A stretch of DNA of 64,000 nt from Flavobacteriales bacterium (lineage in GTDB: Bacteria > Bacteroidota > Bacteroidia > Flavobacteriales_F > PHOS-HE28). The stretch is from positions 699,001-763,000 of the forward strand of contig JADJQW010000003.1 of assembly GCA_016712535.1 (NCBI GenBank), written 5' to 3'. The notes beneath the pieces were generated by a model. The model was not told the DNA's origin. It ran no database searches and was given only the letters and a program-made list of their open reading frames with translations. Of this stretch, positions 14,712 to 23,955 are shown piece after piece. How positions within the stretch are numbered: position 1 is the stretch's first letter; the number at the start of each line of letters is the position of its first letter. A program made the position numbers and the translations under genes.

Positions 14712-17022
14712 CCGTACCCAAGAGCTCGGACAATCGCGCGAACGCCAAGCGGTTCCCAGGTCCGTGCACTGATCGCAGCACTCGCTCCCGTTCAACCCTC
14801 GTAAGATGCCAACTGAGTGAGATGCGCTCGGATCGATCGTGCCAAAGCTGCACATCGACCACCTCCATTGGCGCAGCCCCTGTGGGGTCGAATAGGCGCA
14901 GCATGAGGTCGTAGTCCTGGTCCTGTGCTCGCACGAAGTTGTCGTACACGCTTCCGATCGGGTCGAGTACCCGGCCTATCAGAGAGCCGCTGCTCGGGTG
15001 CACCTCCAGTTGCTTCTGAGTGTCGCGCAGTTGCAGCACCACGACACCACTTGTGTTCGCTGCGATCCAGTCCCGGAAGGTTGCGAGCCAAGCCAGGGTT
15101 ACCCTGTATCCATAATTGTCCCGCACCCCTGCGTCCATCACGCGCATGGGTGGCTGGCTGGGCAAAGTGGTGATCGGTGTGATGTACGGGAAGCTGGCGC
15201 TCATGCGCAGTGCGCTGGATAGCTTGAGGCTGTCCGGGCTGTGATCGGCGAATAGGCGGCGGAATTCAATGGCCTCAGCCTGGCTTTGAAGATGGACCGA
15301 TGCACTCGGGGTGATGGACGTGAGGTACGAGGCATTCTGCGCCGCGATCACCAATCGGCGCCCGTCGTTGATGCTGGTCGGGCTCACCACGAGCATTGGG
15401 GCGAGGGCTTCCCGTTCGGCCGCTGCCATTTCACCCAAACGCACGTCGAGCAGGCCACGCGTGTTCGCATTCAATCGCCTTTCGAACGCTGCGGCGCGGT
15501 CGAGCGTGTACCGGCGATCGCCATCGCGGACGCTGCGGTACCGGATGAACATGTCGTTGGTGACGAAGCTGAAGGCCACCGGGTTGAGCACGTCACCGCT
15601 GATCTCATCGAGCACGGCATGACTGAAGCGATCCTTGGTGCCTTGATCCCGGTCGCGCTGCTGGATCTGGCGGAAGTAAGCCGCACCAATGATCCCGCCA
15701 GAAGAGCCGGTCATCAATGCAGTGCGTTCCATCAACGTTCCATCCAGCATGCTATCGGCCACCTGCAGCCCGCGATAGGTCCATAGCATGCTTCGCAGCC
15801 CCCCCCCGCTGGTGTTGATGATCACCATCTTGGGCTTGCCGCTGGCATCGGCGAAGCGCAGGTTGTTCGCCTTCCATCGCTCGAGCGTGGCCAGCATGGC
15901 TCGGGCATCGCGTGCGGCAACAGCCGTGTCGTTGGCCATGACCGTGATGGTATTGCGATCATAGGTGGCGGGCGGCTGCTCATAGTCGAGCCCATAGGCA
16001 TGGGTGTCATACATGAAGCGTTCCGTGCGCTGGCTCACGAGGTTCAGGCCCACCACAGCCAGCAGGATCACAGCCCCGGTCCAGCCGTGCAGCCAACTGA
16101 AGAGCGCGCTCACGAGCATGAGCACGACCGTGAACAGGAGGAAGGCGCTTGCCCCAGCAGGGATGGCGAAGAGCGCAACGTTGTTGAATGCGCCGAGCAG
16201 GATGAAAGTGAGCACCAGGACCACCTCGAAGATGGACCCGTTGATGTGGTTCTGCCAGAGAACATCACGCAGCAGCTCCTGATCGTAGTGCGCGCTGCTT
16301 CGGGCCAGCATGATGCGCAGGCGGGGAGTGAGGTAGGTTTCAACGCGCCATTTCTCCGTGCGCTGCTGGCGACGCAGCCAGCGCATGGCCTTGCGCCGCT
16401 CATGAGGCCGCTTGGGCGGGGCTTCGTGCTGCGGCCCCAAAATGTCCATGAGCGGCTCTTCCGGCCGGTACTCCTCGGCCGACTTCCCGGACAGCTTCAC
16501 GATGTCGGTGTTCGTGCGCGTGAAGTAGAGCAGCGCGATGCCCAAGAAGACGAGGACGCCCACGAGCAATCCCAGCAGGTGCAAGGCCACACGCGGCATC
16601 GGGACCAATTCCTGAGTGTACTGGAAGCGCGCTGCGCACCAGAGGTAGGTGAGTATGAACAGTGCCGGGATGAAGGCGTTGTTCACGTTGAACTTGAGGA
16701 AGGGCCTGGCGATGGTGGCGATGAAGGGGAAGCGGTACCCATGCATCGCGTAGCTGTACAGGTTGAAAGCGGTGATGAATCCGCCCAAAGCGAAGCCGGT
16801 GATCAGGTGCGAGAAGAAATCGACACGGCCGAAGTACTCCGGGAAAAGGAAGAGGTAGGGCACGCCGTACTTCACCCCAAGGCTCTCCGTCACATAGGCG
16901 AACAGCACCAGCCACGCCAGGAGCAGCAAGTGGTTCTTCTTCAGGTGCAGCAGCAGCAGCTGGAAGGGGAAGAAATAGATAGCCCGGCGCCACCAAATGC
17001 GTACGGGAAGGCGGGCGGTCAT
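14671..17022 (-). CDS. Multi-pass membrane protein with C-terminal patatin-like phospholipase domain
   Basis: A 783-residue fusion. The N-terminal half has about seven or eight membrane segments in two groups (about 18-165 and 263-332) separated by a charged cytoplasmic segment (KRPHERRKAMRWLRRQQR). The C-terminal half (about 395-700) is patatin-like, with oxyanion loop SGGGLR (405-410), nucleophile elbow GSSGG (Ser441), and a DAG triplet in VMDAGVRDNYG for the catalytic Asp. Patatins cleave acyl ester bonds of lipids with a Ser-Asp dyad; all key residues are present. The substrate is unknown, but membrane anchoring suggests phospholipid turnover. Its 3' end overlaps the GlcNAc kinase-like gene by 41 nt, tail to tail. 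Confidence 0.85.
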   Translation of the reverse strand: MTARLPVRIWWRRAIYFFPFQLLLLHLKKNHLLLLAWLVLFAYVTESLGVKYGVPYLFLFPEYFGRVDFFSHLITGFALGGFITAFNLYSYAMHGYRFPFIATIARPFLKFNVNNAFIPALFILTYLWCAARFQYTQELVPMPRVALHLLGLLVGVLVFLGIALLYFTRTNTDIVKLSGKSAEEYRPEEPLMDILGPQHEAPPKRPHERRKAMRWLRRQQRTEKWRVETYLTPRLRIMLARSSAHYDQELLRDVLWQNHINGSIFEVVLVLTFILLGAFNNVALFAIPAGASAFLLFTVVLMLVSALFSWLHGWTGAVILLAVVGLNLVSQRTERFMYDTHAYGLDYEQPPATYDRNTITVMANDTAVAARDARAMLATLERWKANNLRFADASGKPKMVIINTSGGGLRSMLWTYRGLQVADSMLDGTLMERTALMTGSSGGIIGAAYFRQIQQRDRDQGTKDRFSHAVLDEISGDVLNPVAFSFVTNDMFIRYRSVRDGDRRYTLDRAAAFERRLNANTRGLLDVRLGEMAAAEREALAPMLVVSPTSINDGRRLVIAAQNASYLTSITPSASVHLQSQAEAIEFRRLFADHSPDSLKLSSALRMSASFPYITPITTLPSQPPMRVMDAGVRDNYGYRVTLAWLATFRDWIAANTSGVVVLQLRDTQKQLEVHPSSGSLIGRVLDPIGSVYDNFVRAQDQDYDLMLRLFDPTGAAPMEVVDVQLWHDRSERISLSWHLTRVERERVLRSVHGPGNRLAFARLSELLGTASPIAEGASAPAR

Positions 17023-17175
17023 GCTTTGAAGGGCTTTCGGTCAATGATACGAGGCGGGCCGGGGCGGTGTTGTGCCGTTCGCGGCTATCCGTCAACGGTT
17101 ATCGGTGGACTGGACCAGCGCTATGGAGCAGCTTCTGGCATAGGTTGGCGCCTTCAATCCCCAGGCAATCGGCAC

Positions 17176-17739
17176 GTGCGTATCCTGCTCCTCGATAACT
17201 ACGATTCCTTCACCTGGAACCTGCACCACCTGCTCGCGGTGCATGCGCAGGTGGATGTGGTGCGGAATGACGCCATCAGCATCAGTGAGGCTTCGCGCTA
17301 CGAGAGGATCGTGATTTCCCCAGGGCCAGGCCTCCCATCGGAAGCGGGGATCACCATGCCGCTGATGCAAGCTCTGATGCCCTCGCACCCCATCCTCGGC
17401 GTATGCCTGGGCATGCAAGCCTTGGTGGAAGCCTGCGGCGGCCGATTGATGAATCAGGCACGGGTCATGCACGGAGCCGCGGTCCCGTGCAACGTTGAGG
17501 GACCGGTCGATCCTCTCTTCCGTGGAGTGCCATCGCCCTTCGAAGCCGGCCTTTATCATAGTTGGGCGGCCGACGAATCATGCATGCCGGCTGAATTGCA
17601 GGTGACCGCTCGCAGTGCTGAGGGCATCGTGATGGCCCTGCGCCACGCGCGATTCCGGGTGTGCGGAGTGCAGTTCCATCCGGAGAGCGTGCTCACCCCT
17701 GATGGTCCCCGCATCATCGCGAACTGGCTGGCTGAATAA
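17176..17739 (+). CDS. trpG/pabA: Anthranilate/aminodeoxychorismate synthase glutamine amidotransferase subunit
   Basis: A 187-residue class I amidotransferase that supplies ammonia to a chorismate-using partner in tryptophan or folate synthesis. LLLDNYDSFTWNL, the SPGPGLP segment, nucleophile Cys77 in GVCLGMQA, and GVQFHPESVLTP (His-Glu of the triad) are present. The start is a GTG: the frame reads MRILLLDNYDS from it, and the long upstream extension is the antisense shadow of the patatin gene. No trpE or pabB partner is adjacent, so the pathway cannot be settled. It ends 7 nt from the convergent SRAP gene. Confidence 0.92.
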   Translation: MRILLLDNYDSFTWNLHHLLAVHAQVDVVRNDAISISEASRYERIVISPGPGLPSEAGITMPLMQALMPSHPILGVCLGMQALVEACGGRLMNQARVMHGAAVPCNVEGPVDPLFRGVPSPFEAGLYHSWAADESCMPAELQVTARSAEGIVMALRHARFRVCGVQFHPESVLTPDGPRIIANWLAE

Positions 17740-17746
17740 GACGGCT

Positions 17747-18526
17747 TCAGGCCAACGGGTCAGCGAGGATCAGATCTGGATAAACGAATGCCTCGCTTGC
17801 GACCGGGGAATTCCCCATTCCTTCTTTGCCGAGCAAGGGGCGCACGCTGTAGGCGGCCATGGCTTGGGTGGGGTAAGGCTTGATCAACCGCAAGATGGAT
17901 TCCTCATCTGCTCGGTTCTGGACCGGGGCCAGCCACTGTGCCTCTTCTTCCTCAGTGAGGATCACAGGCATCCGCGGACCCTCGAGCTTCGGATTGTTGT
18001 GTATGCGCTTGAGCAGATCATTGCCCTTGCAAGTCACTATGCTGAAGGTGAGCATGGGGGCGCCGCCGCTGGGGTCCTTCCAACTATCCCAGAGCGCAGC
18101 CAGTGCGAAATGCGGCCTGTCCTTCAGGTGGATGAAGAAGGGGTAGGCCTTCTTGCCGAAATGATGATGCTCATAGAAGCCTTCGACATGCACGATGGCA
18201 CGCCGCCCTTTTGCCGAATCCCTGAATGCAGGCTTCTCGAAGATGCTCTCGCCGCGTGCGTTGAGCGTCTGGTTCCAGATTGCTCGCTGCTGGTCCGAAT
18301 CCTTCACCCAAGCGGGCACCAGGCCCCAAAACGCCAACTGCGGGTCATGCGGCTTGGCATCGGTGTAAAGCACCATGCGCGGGTGCGCGAAGGCATTCGC
18401 GTAGTGAAGGTCCAGCTCGGGGAAGGGGTTCAGCAGTCGGGTGAGCTTATCGGCCGCTTCCTTGTTCCCACGGCTTTTCGCGATCCGAAGGCTCATCTCC
18501 GTGCGCGCTTTCACTCCGTAGCACAT
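17747..18526 (-). CDS. SRAP-family (HMCES/YedK-like) abasic-site protein
   Basis: A 259-residue SOS-response-associated peptidase-domain protein. SRAP proteins form a stable thiazolidine link to abasic sites in single-stranded DNA through Cys2, here in MCYGVKAR. NARGES, GFYEHHHFG (active-site Glu) and RIHNNPKLEGPRMPVIL are the family blocks; the last contains a few inserted residues compared with the compact HDRMPV form of E. coli YedK. The initial Met must be removed for Cys2 to react, and the chosen start leaves Cys at position 2. No LexA-type box was recognised upstream. Confidence 0.93.
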   Translation of the reverse strand: MCYGVKARTEMSLRIAKSRGNKEAADKLTRLLNPFPELDLHYANAFAHPRMVLYTDAKPHDPQLAFWGLVPAWVKDSDQQRAIWNQTLNARGESIFEKPAFRDSAKGRRAIVHVEGFYEHHHFGKKAYPFFIHLKDRPHFALAALWDSWKDPSGGAPMLTFSIVTCKGNDLLKRIHNNPKLEGPRMPVILTEEEEAQWLAPVQNRADEESILRLIKPYPTQAMAAYSVRPLLGKEGMGNSPVASEAFVYPDLILADPLA

Positions 18527-18789
18527 GGCAGATTCTCCGCTGCTTGGTGGCAGGCGGTGCCCAAGTGTACGCCGGCGTCAACCATCGAGCCTGTGTGAAG
18601 CCATCGGCCGGTCGTATCCTTCGTCCATTGATTTCGGTCGTTCATCGAAACCCATTCATCGGCGATGGGCTAGGGTTAAACCAACAGGGCACGGCGGCAT
18701 CGGAGCGAATGTCACTTTTGTGTGAAGCCTGCATGAAAACGGCGTTCCCTTTCGGCGGTCTCCATCCCCAAACCCTCCTCACCTAGCTC

Positions 18790-20280
18790 ATGCTCCGGAA
18801 TTCAATCCTAGCCATTGGTATCGGCTTTGCCACCACGGCTTCAGCCCAGTTCGATGGCTTCGCGCTGTACAACCTCAGCAACGCGACAACCGCACGTCTG
18901 ATCAACGCCAACCAGCAGATCGCCTACACGTGGACCTGTCCCACGAATTACAGTTATGCCATGGCCTTGAAGCCGAACGGCAATCTGGTGCGCAGCGCGG
19001 TGAATACCGGGAATCAGATCAGCACGGCGGCGGTGAGCGGCCGCGTGCAGGAGCTGAATCCGCAAGGGCAGGTGGTTTGGGATTTCATCTATTCCACCGC
19101 CGATCACGTCACGCATCACGACCTCTGCCTGATGCCCAATGGCAATGTGCTGCTGTTGGCCTATGTGAAGAAAACGGTAGCCGAGCTGCAGGCATTGGGC
19201 TATACCGGCGCATCGGCCAAGTACCCTGGCCGCATCATCGAGATCCAGCCCACGGGAAGCACGGCTCAGGTGGTGTGGCAATGGGAGATGCTTGATCGCT
19301 TCATCCAATATGTGGACGCGACCAAGCCCAACTATATGCCCATTGCGGAGAACCCGCACCGTATGAACATCAACGTAACGGTCTCCGGCGGGGCTGGGCC
19401 TGGTGGCATCGATTGGTTCCACGAGAACGGCATCGATTACAACGAGGATCTCGATCAGATCGTCTTCAGCGCGCGCTACCTCAGTGAGATCTTCATCATC
19501 GACCACAGCACAACAACCGCCGAGGCGGCCGGCCATACCGGAGGCAATGGGGGGCGCGGAGGTGATTTCCTGTTCCGCTGGGGCAAACCGGCGAACTATG
19601 GGGTCGCGGGCACGCAGCGCATCACAGCGGCCGTGCATGACCCCAGATGGGTGGTGGGCGGCACCATGGATGGCTGGATCTCCTTTTTCAACAATAGCGG
19701 GGGCAGCGGGAATTCGTCCGTAGTGGATGCCATAAACCCGGCGATGGACGGCTACAACTACCCTTGGACACCGGGTACCGTATGGGGGCCGGCCACTTAC
19801 GGTTTCCGCCATCAGTGCCTGGCCAATGCCAGCGGTCAGAGCGCCCAGCAGCTCATGCCCAACGGCAATGTCTTTTGCGCGGTATCGCAGCAGTACATGT
19901 ACGAGGTGAACAGCTCCAATCAATTGGTATGGCAGTACAATGCAGGGCCGCAGAAGGGTTTCCGATACACCTGTGACCATCCAGGCATCATCGCCTTGCT
20001 GAACGATCCGTGCGGGATCACGACTGAAGTGCTCACGGAAGAGGAGGCTGAGTCCTTCAATATCTTCCCCAACCCGGCGAACCAGCAGGTGAACCTGGCT
20101 GGTGTGGACATGGAGACCTTGCGATCGTATGTTGTCCTTGACGCGAGCGGCCGCAACGTGAGGCGGCAGCTTCCGGACTGGACCATCGATGTGAGCTCCC
20201 TGCCCAGCGGTGTTTATACCATTGTGCTCGAACACGGCACTGGCGACCGGCAAACGAGGAAGCTGGTGGTGGCGCATTGA
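18790..20280 (+). CDS. Arylsulfotransferase (ASST)-like secreted protein with T9SS sorting domain
   Basis: A 496-residue exported protein. A signal peptide (MLRNSILAIGIGFATTASA) leads into a beta-propeller with recurrent HHDLCLMPNGNVLLLAY and QQLMPNGNVFCAVS type blades, as in ASST/arylsulfotransferase family proteins. It has histidines in HVTHHD, NPHRM, WFHENGIDY and YGFRHQC that could line the active site. The last 75 residues are a T9SS type-A domain (FNIFPNPANQQVNL to LPSGVYTIVL). Whether it transfers sulfate is unproven. The stop shares one base with the start of the CotH gene (TGATG), so three genes form an operon. Confidence 0.82.
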   Translation: MLRNSILAIGIGFATTASAQFDGFALYNLSNATTARLINANQQIAYTWTCPTNYSYAMALKPNGNLVRSAVNTGNQISTAAVSGRVQELNPQGQVVWDFIYSTADHVTHHDLCLMPNGNVLLLAYVKKTVAELQALGYTGASAKYPGRIIEIQPTGSTAQVVWQWEMLDRFIQYVDATKPNYMPIAENPHRMNINVTVSGGAGPGGIDWFHENGIDYNEDLDQIVFSARYLSEIFIIDHSTTTAEAAGHTGGNGGRGGDFLFRWGKPANYGVAGTQRITAAVHDPRWVVGGTMDGWISFFNNSGGSGNSSVVDAINPAMDGYNYPWTPGTVWGPATYGFRHQCLANASGQSAQQLMPNGNVFCAVSQQYMYEVNSSNQLVWQYNAGPQKGFRYTCDHPGIIALLNDPCGITTEVLTEEEAESFNIFPNPANQQVNLAGVDMETLRSYVVLDASGRNVRRQLPDWTIDVSSLPSGVYTIVLEHGTGDRQTRKLVVAH

Positions 20281-22544
20281 TGCGAGGCAGGATCCTTCTA
20301 TTGGCCGTGGCTATCGGGGCCGTGCTTCAGGCGCGTCCGCAGTCCGATCTATTCGACGCGGGCGTTGTACATGAGATCCGCATGACCTTCGTCGAAGCGG
20401 ATTGGCGATCGCAGTTGGAGGACCTCTACACGCAGGGCGAGAATGGCAGGCTCACCGGCCAGGTCTCCATCGACGGCACGGTGCTGCAAGGTTGCGGGGT
20501 CCGGTTCAAGGGCTACAGTTCCTATAGCTCAGGCCGCATGAAGAACCCGTTCAACATCGACCTGAACCACACCATAGGCGGCCAGGATTACCAGGGCCAG
20601 AAGAAGATCAAGCTCAGCAACGTGTTCCAGGACCCCTCGTTCCTGCGCGAAGTGCTCACCTATGAGATCGCTCGCGACTACATGCCCGCTTCCCGGGCCA
20701 GCTACGCCAACGTTTTCGTGAACGACACGCTGCAAGGCCTCTATGTGCTGACGGAGGATGTGTCGAACGATTTCCTCAAGGCCCATTTCGGGGAGGATAA
20801 CGGTGCCTTCGTCAAAGGCAACCCGCCCACGGTGGACCTCACGGGCGACAATTGCAACCTGAGCGACGCCCCCGGACCAGACAGTGCCGGGTACTATTCG
20901 CTCTATGAGATGCAGAGCGCGCACGGCTGGGGCCACTTGCTTGAGCTGATCGATGCGCTGAATGCGAATCCGCAGCGGATCGATACCGTGCTGAATGTGG
21001 ATCGCGCCCTATGGATGCATGCACTCAACTACGCGCTCATCAATTTCGACAGCTACGTGGGCTACGCGCAGAACTACTACCTCTACCGCGACACCGACGG
21101 CCTATGGAACACCATCCCGTGGGACATGAACATGAGTTTCGGTGCATTCCGGCTCTCTGATGCGAGCACCTATTGGAACGGATTCAGCGTGACGCAGGCG
21201 GCGAGCATCGATCCGCTGAGCCATTTCAACGGCGTGAGCGTTTCAGAGCGGCCGCTGATGCGAAGCCTGTTCGAGGATCCCATGCACCGACGGATGTACC
21301 TCGCGCACATCCGCGCCATCATCGAGGAACATTTCGTGGACGGAGGCATCTATCAGCTCGCCGAGCAGCTGCGCACCCTCATCGGACCTCATGTGCAGGC
21401 CGATACGAACAAGTTCTACAGCTACCAAGGCTTCCTCGACAACCTGGCCGACCCGGTGAGCTTCACCATCGCGTATCCGGGCATCGCATCGCTCATGACC
21501 AGCCGCAATGCCTACCTGCAGACGGTGCCTGGATACACGGGCCAGCCTGCGATCGGCTGGCCTCAGAGCGCGCCCGTGGATATCAGCGTTGGTGAGGCGG
21601 TCACCATCACCAGTGCGATCTCGGGTGCGGACAGCGCCATCATCGCTTACCGCTTCGCTGAGCGCGGGAGCTTCGAACGCATCGCGATGCTCGACGATGG
21701 CGCGCATGGCGATGGGGCCGCGGGCGATGGCGTCTATGGGGCGGCCTTCCTCGCCGAGTCGAACCTGATCGAGTACTACATCTATGCGGAGAATGCAACG
21801 GCCGGTGAATTCTCTCCGCGCGGCGCTGCCTACAAGACGCACCGCATCTTCACGCGGCTCGCTCCCGGCGACTTGGTGATCAATGAGGTGATGGCCGATA
21901 ACCGGACGCAGCCCGATGCGTCCGGGAGCACCGGCGATTGGATCGAGCTGTTCAACGCAAGTGATGCGGTGATCACGACCAACGGCCTTTGCCTCAGTGA
22001 TGATCCCGCTGACGTGCAGAAGTGGTACATGCCCGCATTCACGCTTGCGCCCGGCGAGTACCTCATCATCTGGGCCGATGACCGCGAATGGGTGGACGAC
22101 TACCACGCGAGCTTCAAGCTCGATGCGGAAGGGGAGAGCCTCACTTTGGCTTACGATGCGGATCACATCATGGATCAGGTGGGCTACGGAGCCCAATACC
22201 CGATATACAGCTGGGCCCGTTCACCCAATGCGACCGGCGGCTTCACTCGCATGCCCCCGACCTTCAAGGCCTACAACCAGCCAACTGTCGGTCTCGATCC
22301 TGATGCCTCCTTTCAGCTCTGGCCGAACCCCGGCAGCACCGATGTCTTCGCGTTCATCGATCGCGACGGCGACTTCGTGGTGGAGGTGTTCCGTTCCGAT
22401 GGCCGACGCGTGGCCGGGCCGGCTGCACTTGCCAGCCGCCAATTGATCGAACTGCGCACCTTTGCCCTGGCTGCCGGGCACTACACACTGCGAGCCACCT
22501 TCGACGATGCCGCGTTGAGCAAACCATTCCTCATCATCCCATGA
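20280..22544 (+). CDS. CotH-kinase-family secreted protein with lamin-tail and T9SS domains
   Basis: A 754-residue exported protein. A signal peptide is followed by a CotH domain (about 30-400: GVRFKGYSSYSSGRMKNPF, KKIKLSNVFQDPSFLRE, GLYVLTEDVSNDFLK, TIPWDMNMSFG), which in spore-coat CotH is an atypical protein kinase. There follows a linker with a beta domain, a lamin-tail domain (about 535-650: INEVMADNRTQPDASG, DWIELFNASD, YLIIWADD), and a T9SS type-A domain (FQLWPNPGSTDVFAF). The basic and acidic residues of the kinase core appear intact (LTED; WDMN) but substrate and nucleotide source outside the cell are unknown. Starts with TGATG and overlaps the next gene by ATGA. Confidence 0.87.
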   Translation: MRGRILLLAVAIGAVLQARPQSDLFDAGVVHEIRMTFVEADWRSQLEDLYTQGENGRLTGQVSIDGTVLQGCGVRFKGYSSYSSGRMKNPFNIDLNHTIGGQDYQGQKKIKLSNVFQDPSFLREVLTYEIARDYMPASRASYANVFVNDTLQGLYVLTEDVSNDFLKAHFGEDNGAFVKGNPPTVDLTGDNCNLSDAPGPDSAGYYSLYEMQSAHGWGHLLELIDALNANPQRIDTVLNVDRALWMHALNYALINFDSYVGYAQNYYLYRDTDGLWNTIPWDMNMSFGAFRLSDASTYWNGFSVTQAASIDPLSHFNGVSVSERPLMRSLFEDPMHRRMYLAHIRAIIEEHFVDGGIYQLAEQLRTLIGPHVQADTNKFYSYQGFLDNLADPVSFTIAYPGIASLMTSRNAYLQTVPGYTGQPAIGWPQSAPVDISVGEAVTITSAISGADSAIIAYRFAERGSFERIAMLDDGAHGDGAAGDGVYGAAFLAESNLIEYYIYAENATAGEFSPRGAAYKTHRIFTRLAPGDLVINEVMADNRTQPDASGSTGDWIELFNASDAVITTNGLCLSDDPADVQKWYMPAFTLAPGEYLIIWADDREWVDDYHASFKLDAEGESLTLAYDADHIMDQVGYGAQYPIYSWARSPNATGGFTRMPPTFKAYNQPTVGLDPDASFQLWPNPGSTDVFAFIDRDGDFVVEVFRSDGRRVAGPAALASRQLIELRTFALAAGHYTLRATFDDAALSKPFLIIP

Positions 22545-23755
22545 AGCACCTTTCCTCACTGATTGCACTGGCTGCAACCGTTAGCCTCCACGCGCAGACC
22601 TTCAACACCTGGGGCACCGGCCAAGGGCTTCCCAATGCCGATGTGCGCGACGTTGCCGTTGCTCCGGACGGGAAGATCTGGGTCGCCACGGCCTCTGGCA
22701 TCGCCTCCTTCGACGGCACCACGTTCAACACGTACAGTGTCGGTTCGCACCCCACCTTCCTGAATGATGACACTTATGCCATCGAGGTCCTTGACAACGG
22801 CGACGTGTGGGTTGGCACCGATTTCGGCTTGAGTGTTCTGCAGGGCAGCACCTTCACCAACTACACGACGGCCAATGGCCTTAGCGACAACGAGATCAAG
22901 AACATCAAACAGGCGCCCAATGGCGATGTTTGGCTGGCCACGATCAACGGCGCCACGCGGTTCAGCGCAAGCACCTTCACGGCATTCGGCTCACCGAGCA
23001 TCCCATTCGGCGGCACTACGCACGTGGCGTTCGCCAGCAATGGCGATGTGCTGTTGAGCGGAGGCTTAGGCGGGGTGCTGGTGTACAATGGCACTGCATT
23101 CACGGCGATCACCACCACCCAAGGCTTGCTCAGCAACCGCATCCGCAGCATCGCGGTGAGCAATGCGCAGGAGAAATGGGTTGGCACTGCCGATGGCATC
23201 TCGGTGCTCAGTGCCGCCAACACGCACATCGTTGACCACGAGGCCTTCTTCGTGCTGCCGCCGCCCGACGAGTTGAATCCGGTAACCGATATGCTCATCG
23301 ACAATGCAGGTCGGGTGTGGGCGGCGGTGTACGTGGACTACCTCGTGACTGAAGGAGGCGTCAGCGTTTACGCCGACAATGCCTGGTCTCAGTACGAGGA
23401 AGACGACGGGCTTGCAGGCCCGAACGTGCGCCGTCTCGCCATGGATGCGCAAGGCGATATCTGGGTGGCCACCAGCACTGGCCTCACGGAGATCAGCGGC
23501 ATCGGAATCGGAATTGAAGAGCATGAGGCGGGGTCCTTCCGGGTGTTCCCCAATCCAGCAGGCGCCTTCATCGAGGTCATGCTTAACACGTCCACGGGAA
23601 GTACCGTGATCGATGTGCTGGATGCCAGCGGCCGTTCGGTGCTTTCGGATCGCGCCACTGGGCACCGGTTCCGCTTGGATGTGGCGTCGCTGCGAGCCGG
23701 GCTCTATGCGATGCGGATCGGCGGCGAGGTGGTTCGTTTCATGGTGGAGCGTTGA
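22541..23755 (+). CDS. Two-component-regulator-propeller-type beta-propeller protein with T9SS domain
   Basis: A 404-residue exported protein: signal peptide (MKHLSSLIALAATVSLHA), then repeated blades of about 40 residues with NGDVWVGTDFGLSVL and QGDIWVATSTGLTEI patterns, as in the Reg_prop repeats of hybrid sensors but without any kinase. It ends in a T9SS type-A domain (FRVFPNPAGAFIEVML). The role is unknown; such propellers bind ligands or other proteins at the surface. It is the third gene of the 18790-23755 operon (ATGA overlap at 22541-22544). A second protein of this architecture lies at 34504-35766. Confidence 0.87.
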   Translation: MKHLSSLIALAATVSLHAQTFNTWGTGQGLPNADVRDVAVAPDGKIWVATASGIASFDGTTFNTYSVGSHPTFLNDDTYAIEVLDNGDVWVGTDFGLSVLQGSTFTNYTTANGLSDNEIKNIKQAPNGDVWLATINGATRFSASTFTAFGSPSIPFGGTTHVAFASNGDVLLSGGLGGVLVYNGTAFTAITTTQGLLSNRIRSIAVSNAQEKWVGTADGISVLSAANTHIVDHEAFFVLPPPDELNPVTDMLIDNAGRVWAAVYVDYLVTEGGVSVYADNAWSQYEEDDGLAGPNVRRLAMDAQGDIWVATSTGLTEISGIGIGIEEHEAGSFRVFPNPAGAFIEVMLNTSTGSTVIDVLDASGRSVLSDRATGHRFRLDVASLRAGLYAMRIGGEVVRFMVER

Positions 23756-23955
23756 AAAGTCGGTGATGATCTGAAGCTCTGCTCTAACGGCGGCGCTCCT
23801 ATTTTCTACCCGTGCCGGATGACGGTTTTCCCGTCAGTGAAAGCCGGAGCCGTTCTGTTCACCCTTAACCGATGCCCGTTGAAGCAGCAGTCACGCCGAG
23901 CGCTTCCTTCCCTTCGCTCACCGCACTCGATTCCTCAGAGGCGAACTTGCGCCCG

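Noticed and set aside
16000..17175. N-terminal extension of the glutamine amidotransferase
   Set aside because: It is the antisense of the patatin gene; the amidotransferase family begins at the GTG at 17176.
18527..18789. Small ORF of 80 codons before the ASST-like gene
   Set aside because: No start context, family or coding bias was evident; the 263-bp gap is more likely non-coding.
18841..20277. Minus-strand frame of 478 codons
   Set aside because: Antisense of the ASST-like gene; His/Gly/Arg-rich composition without a recognisable family.
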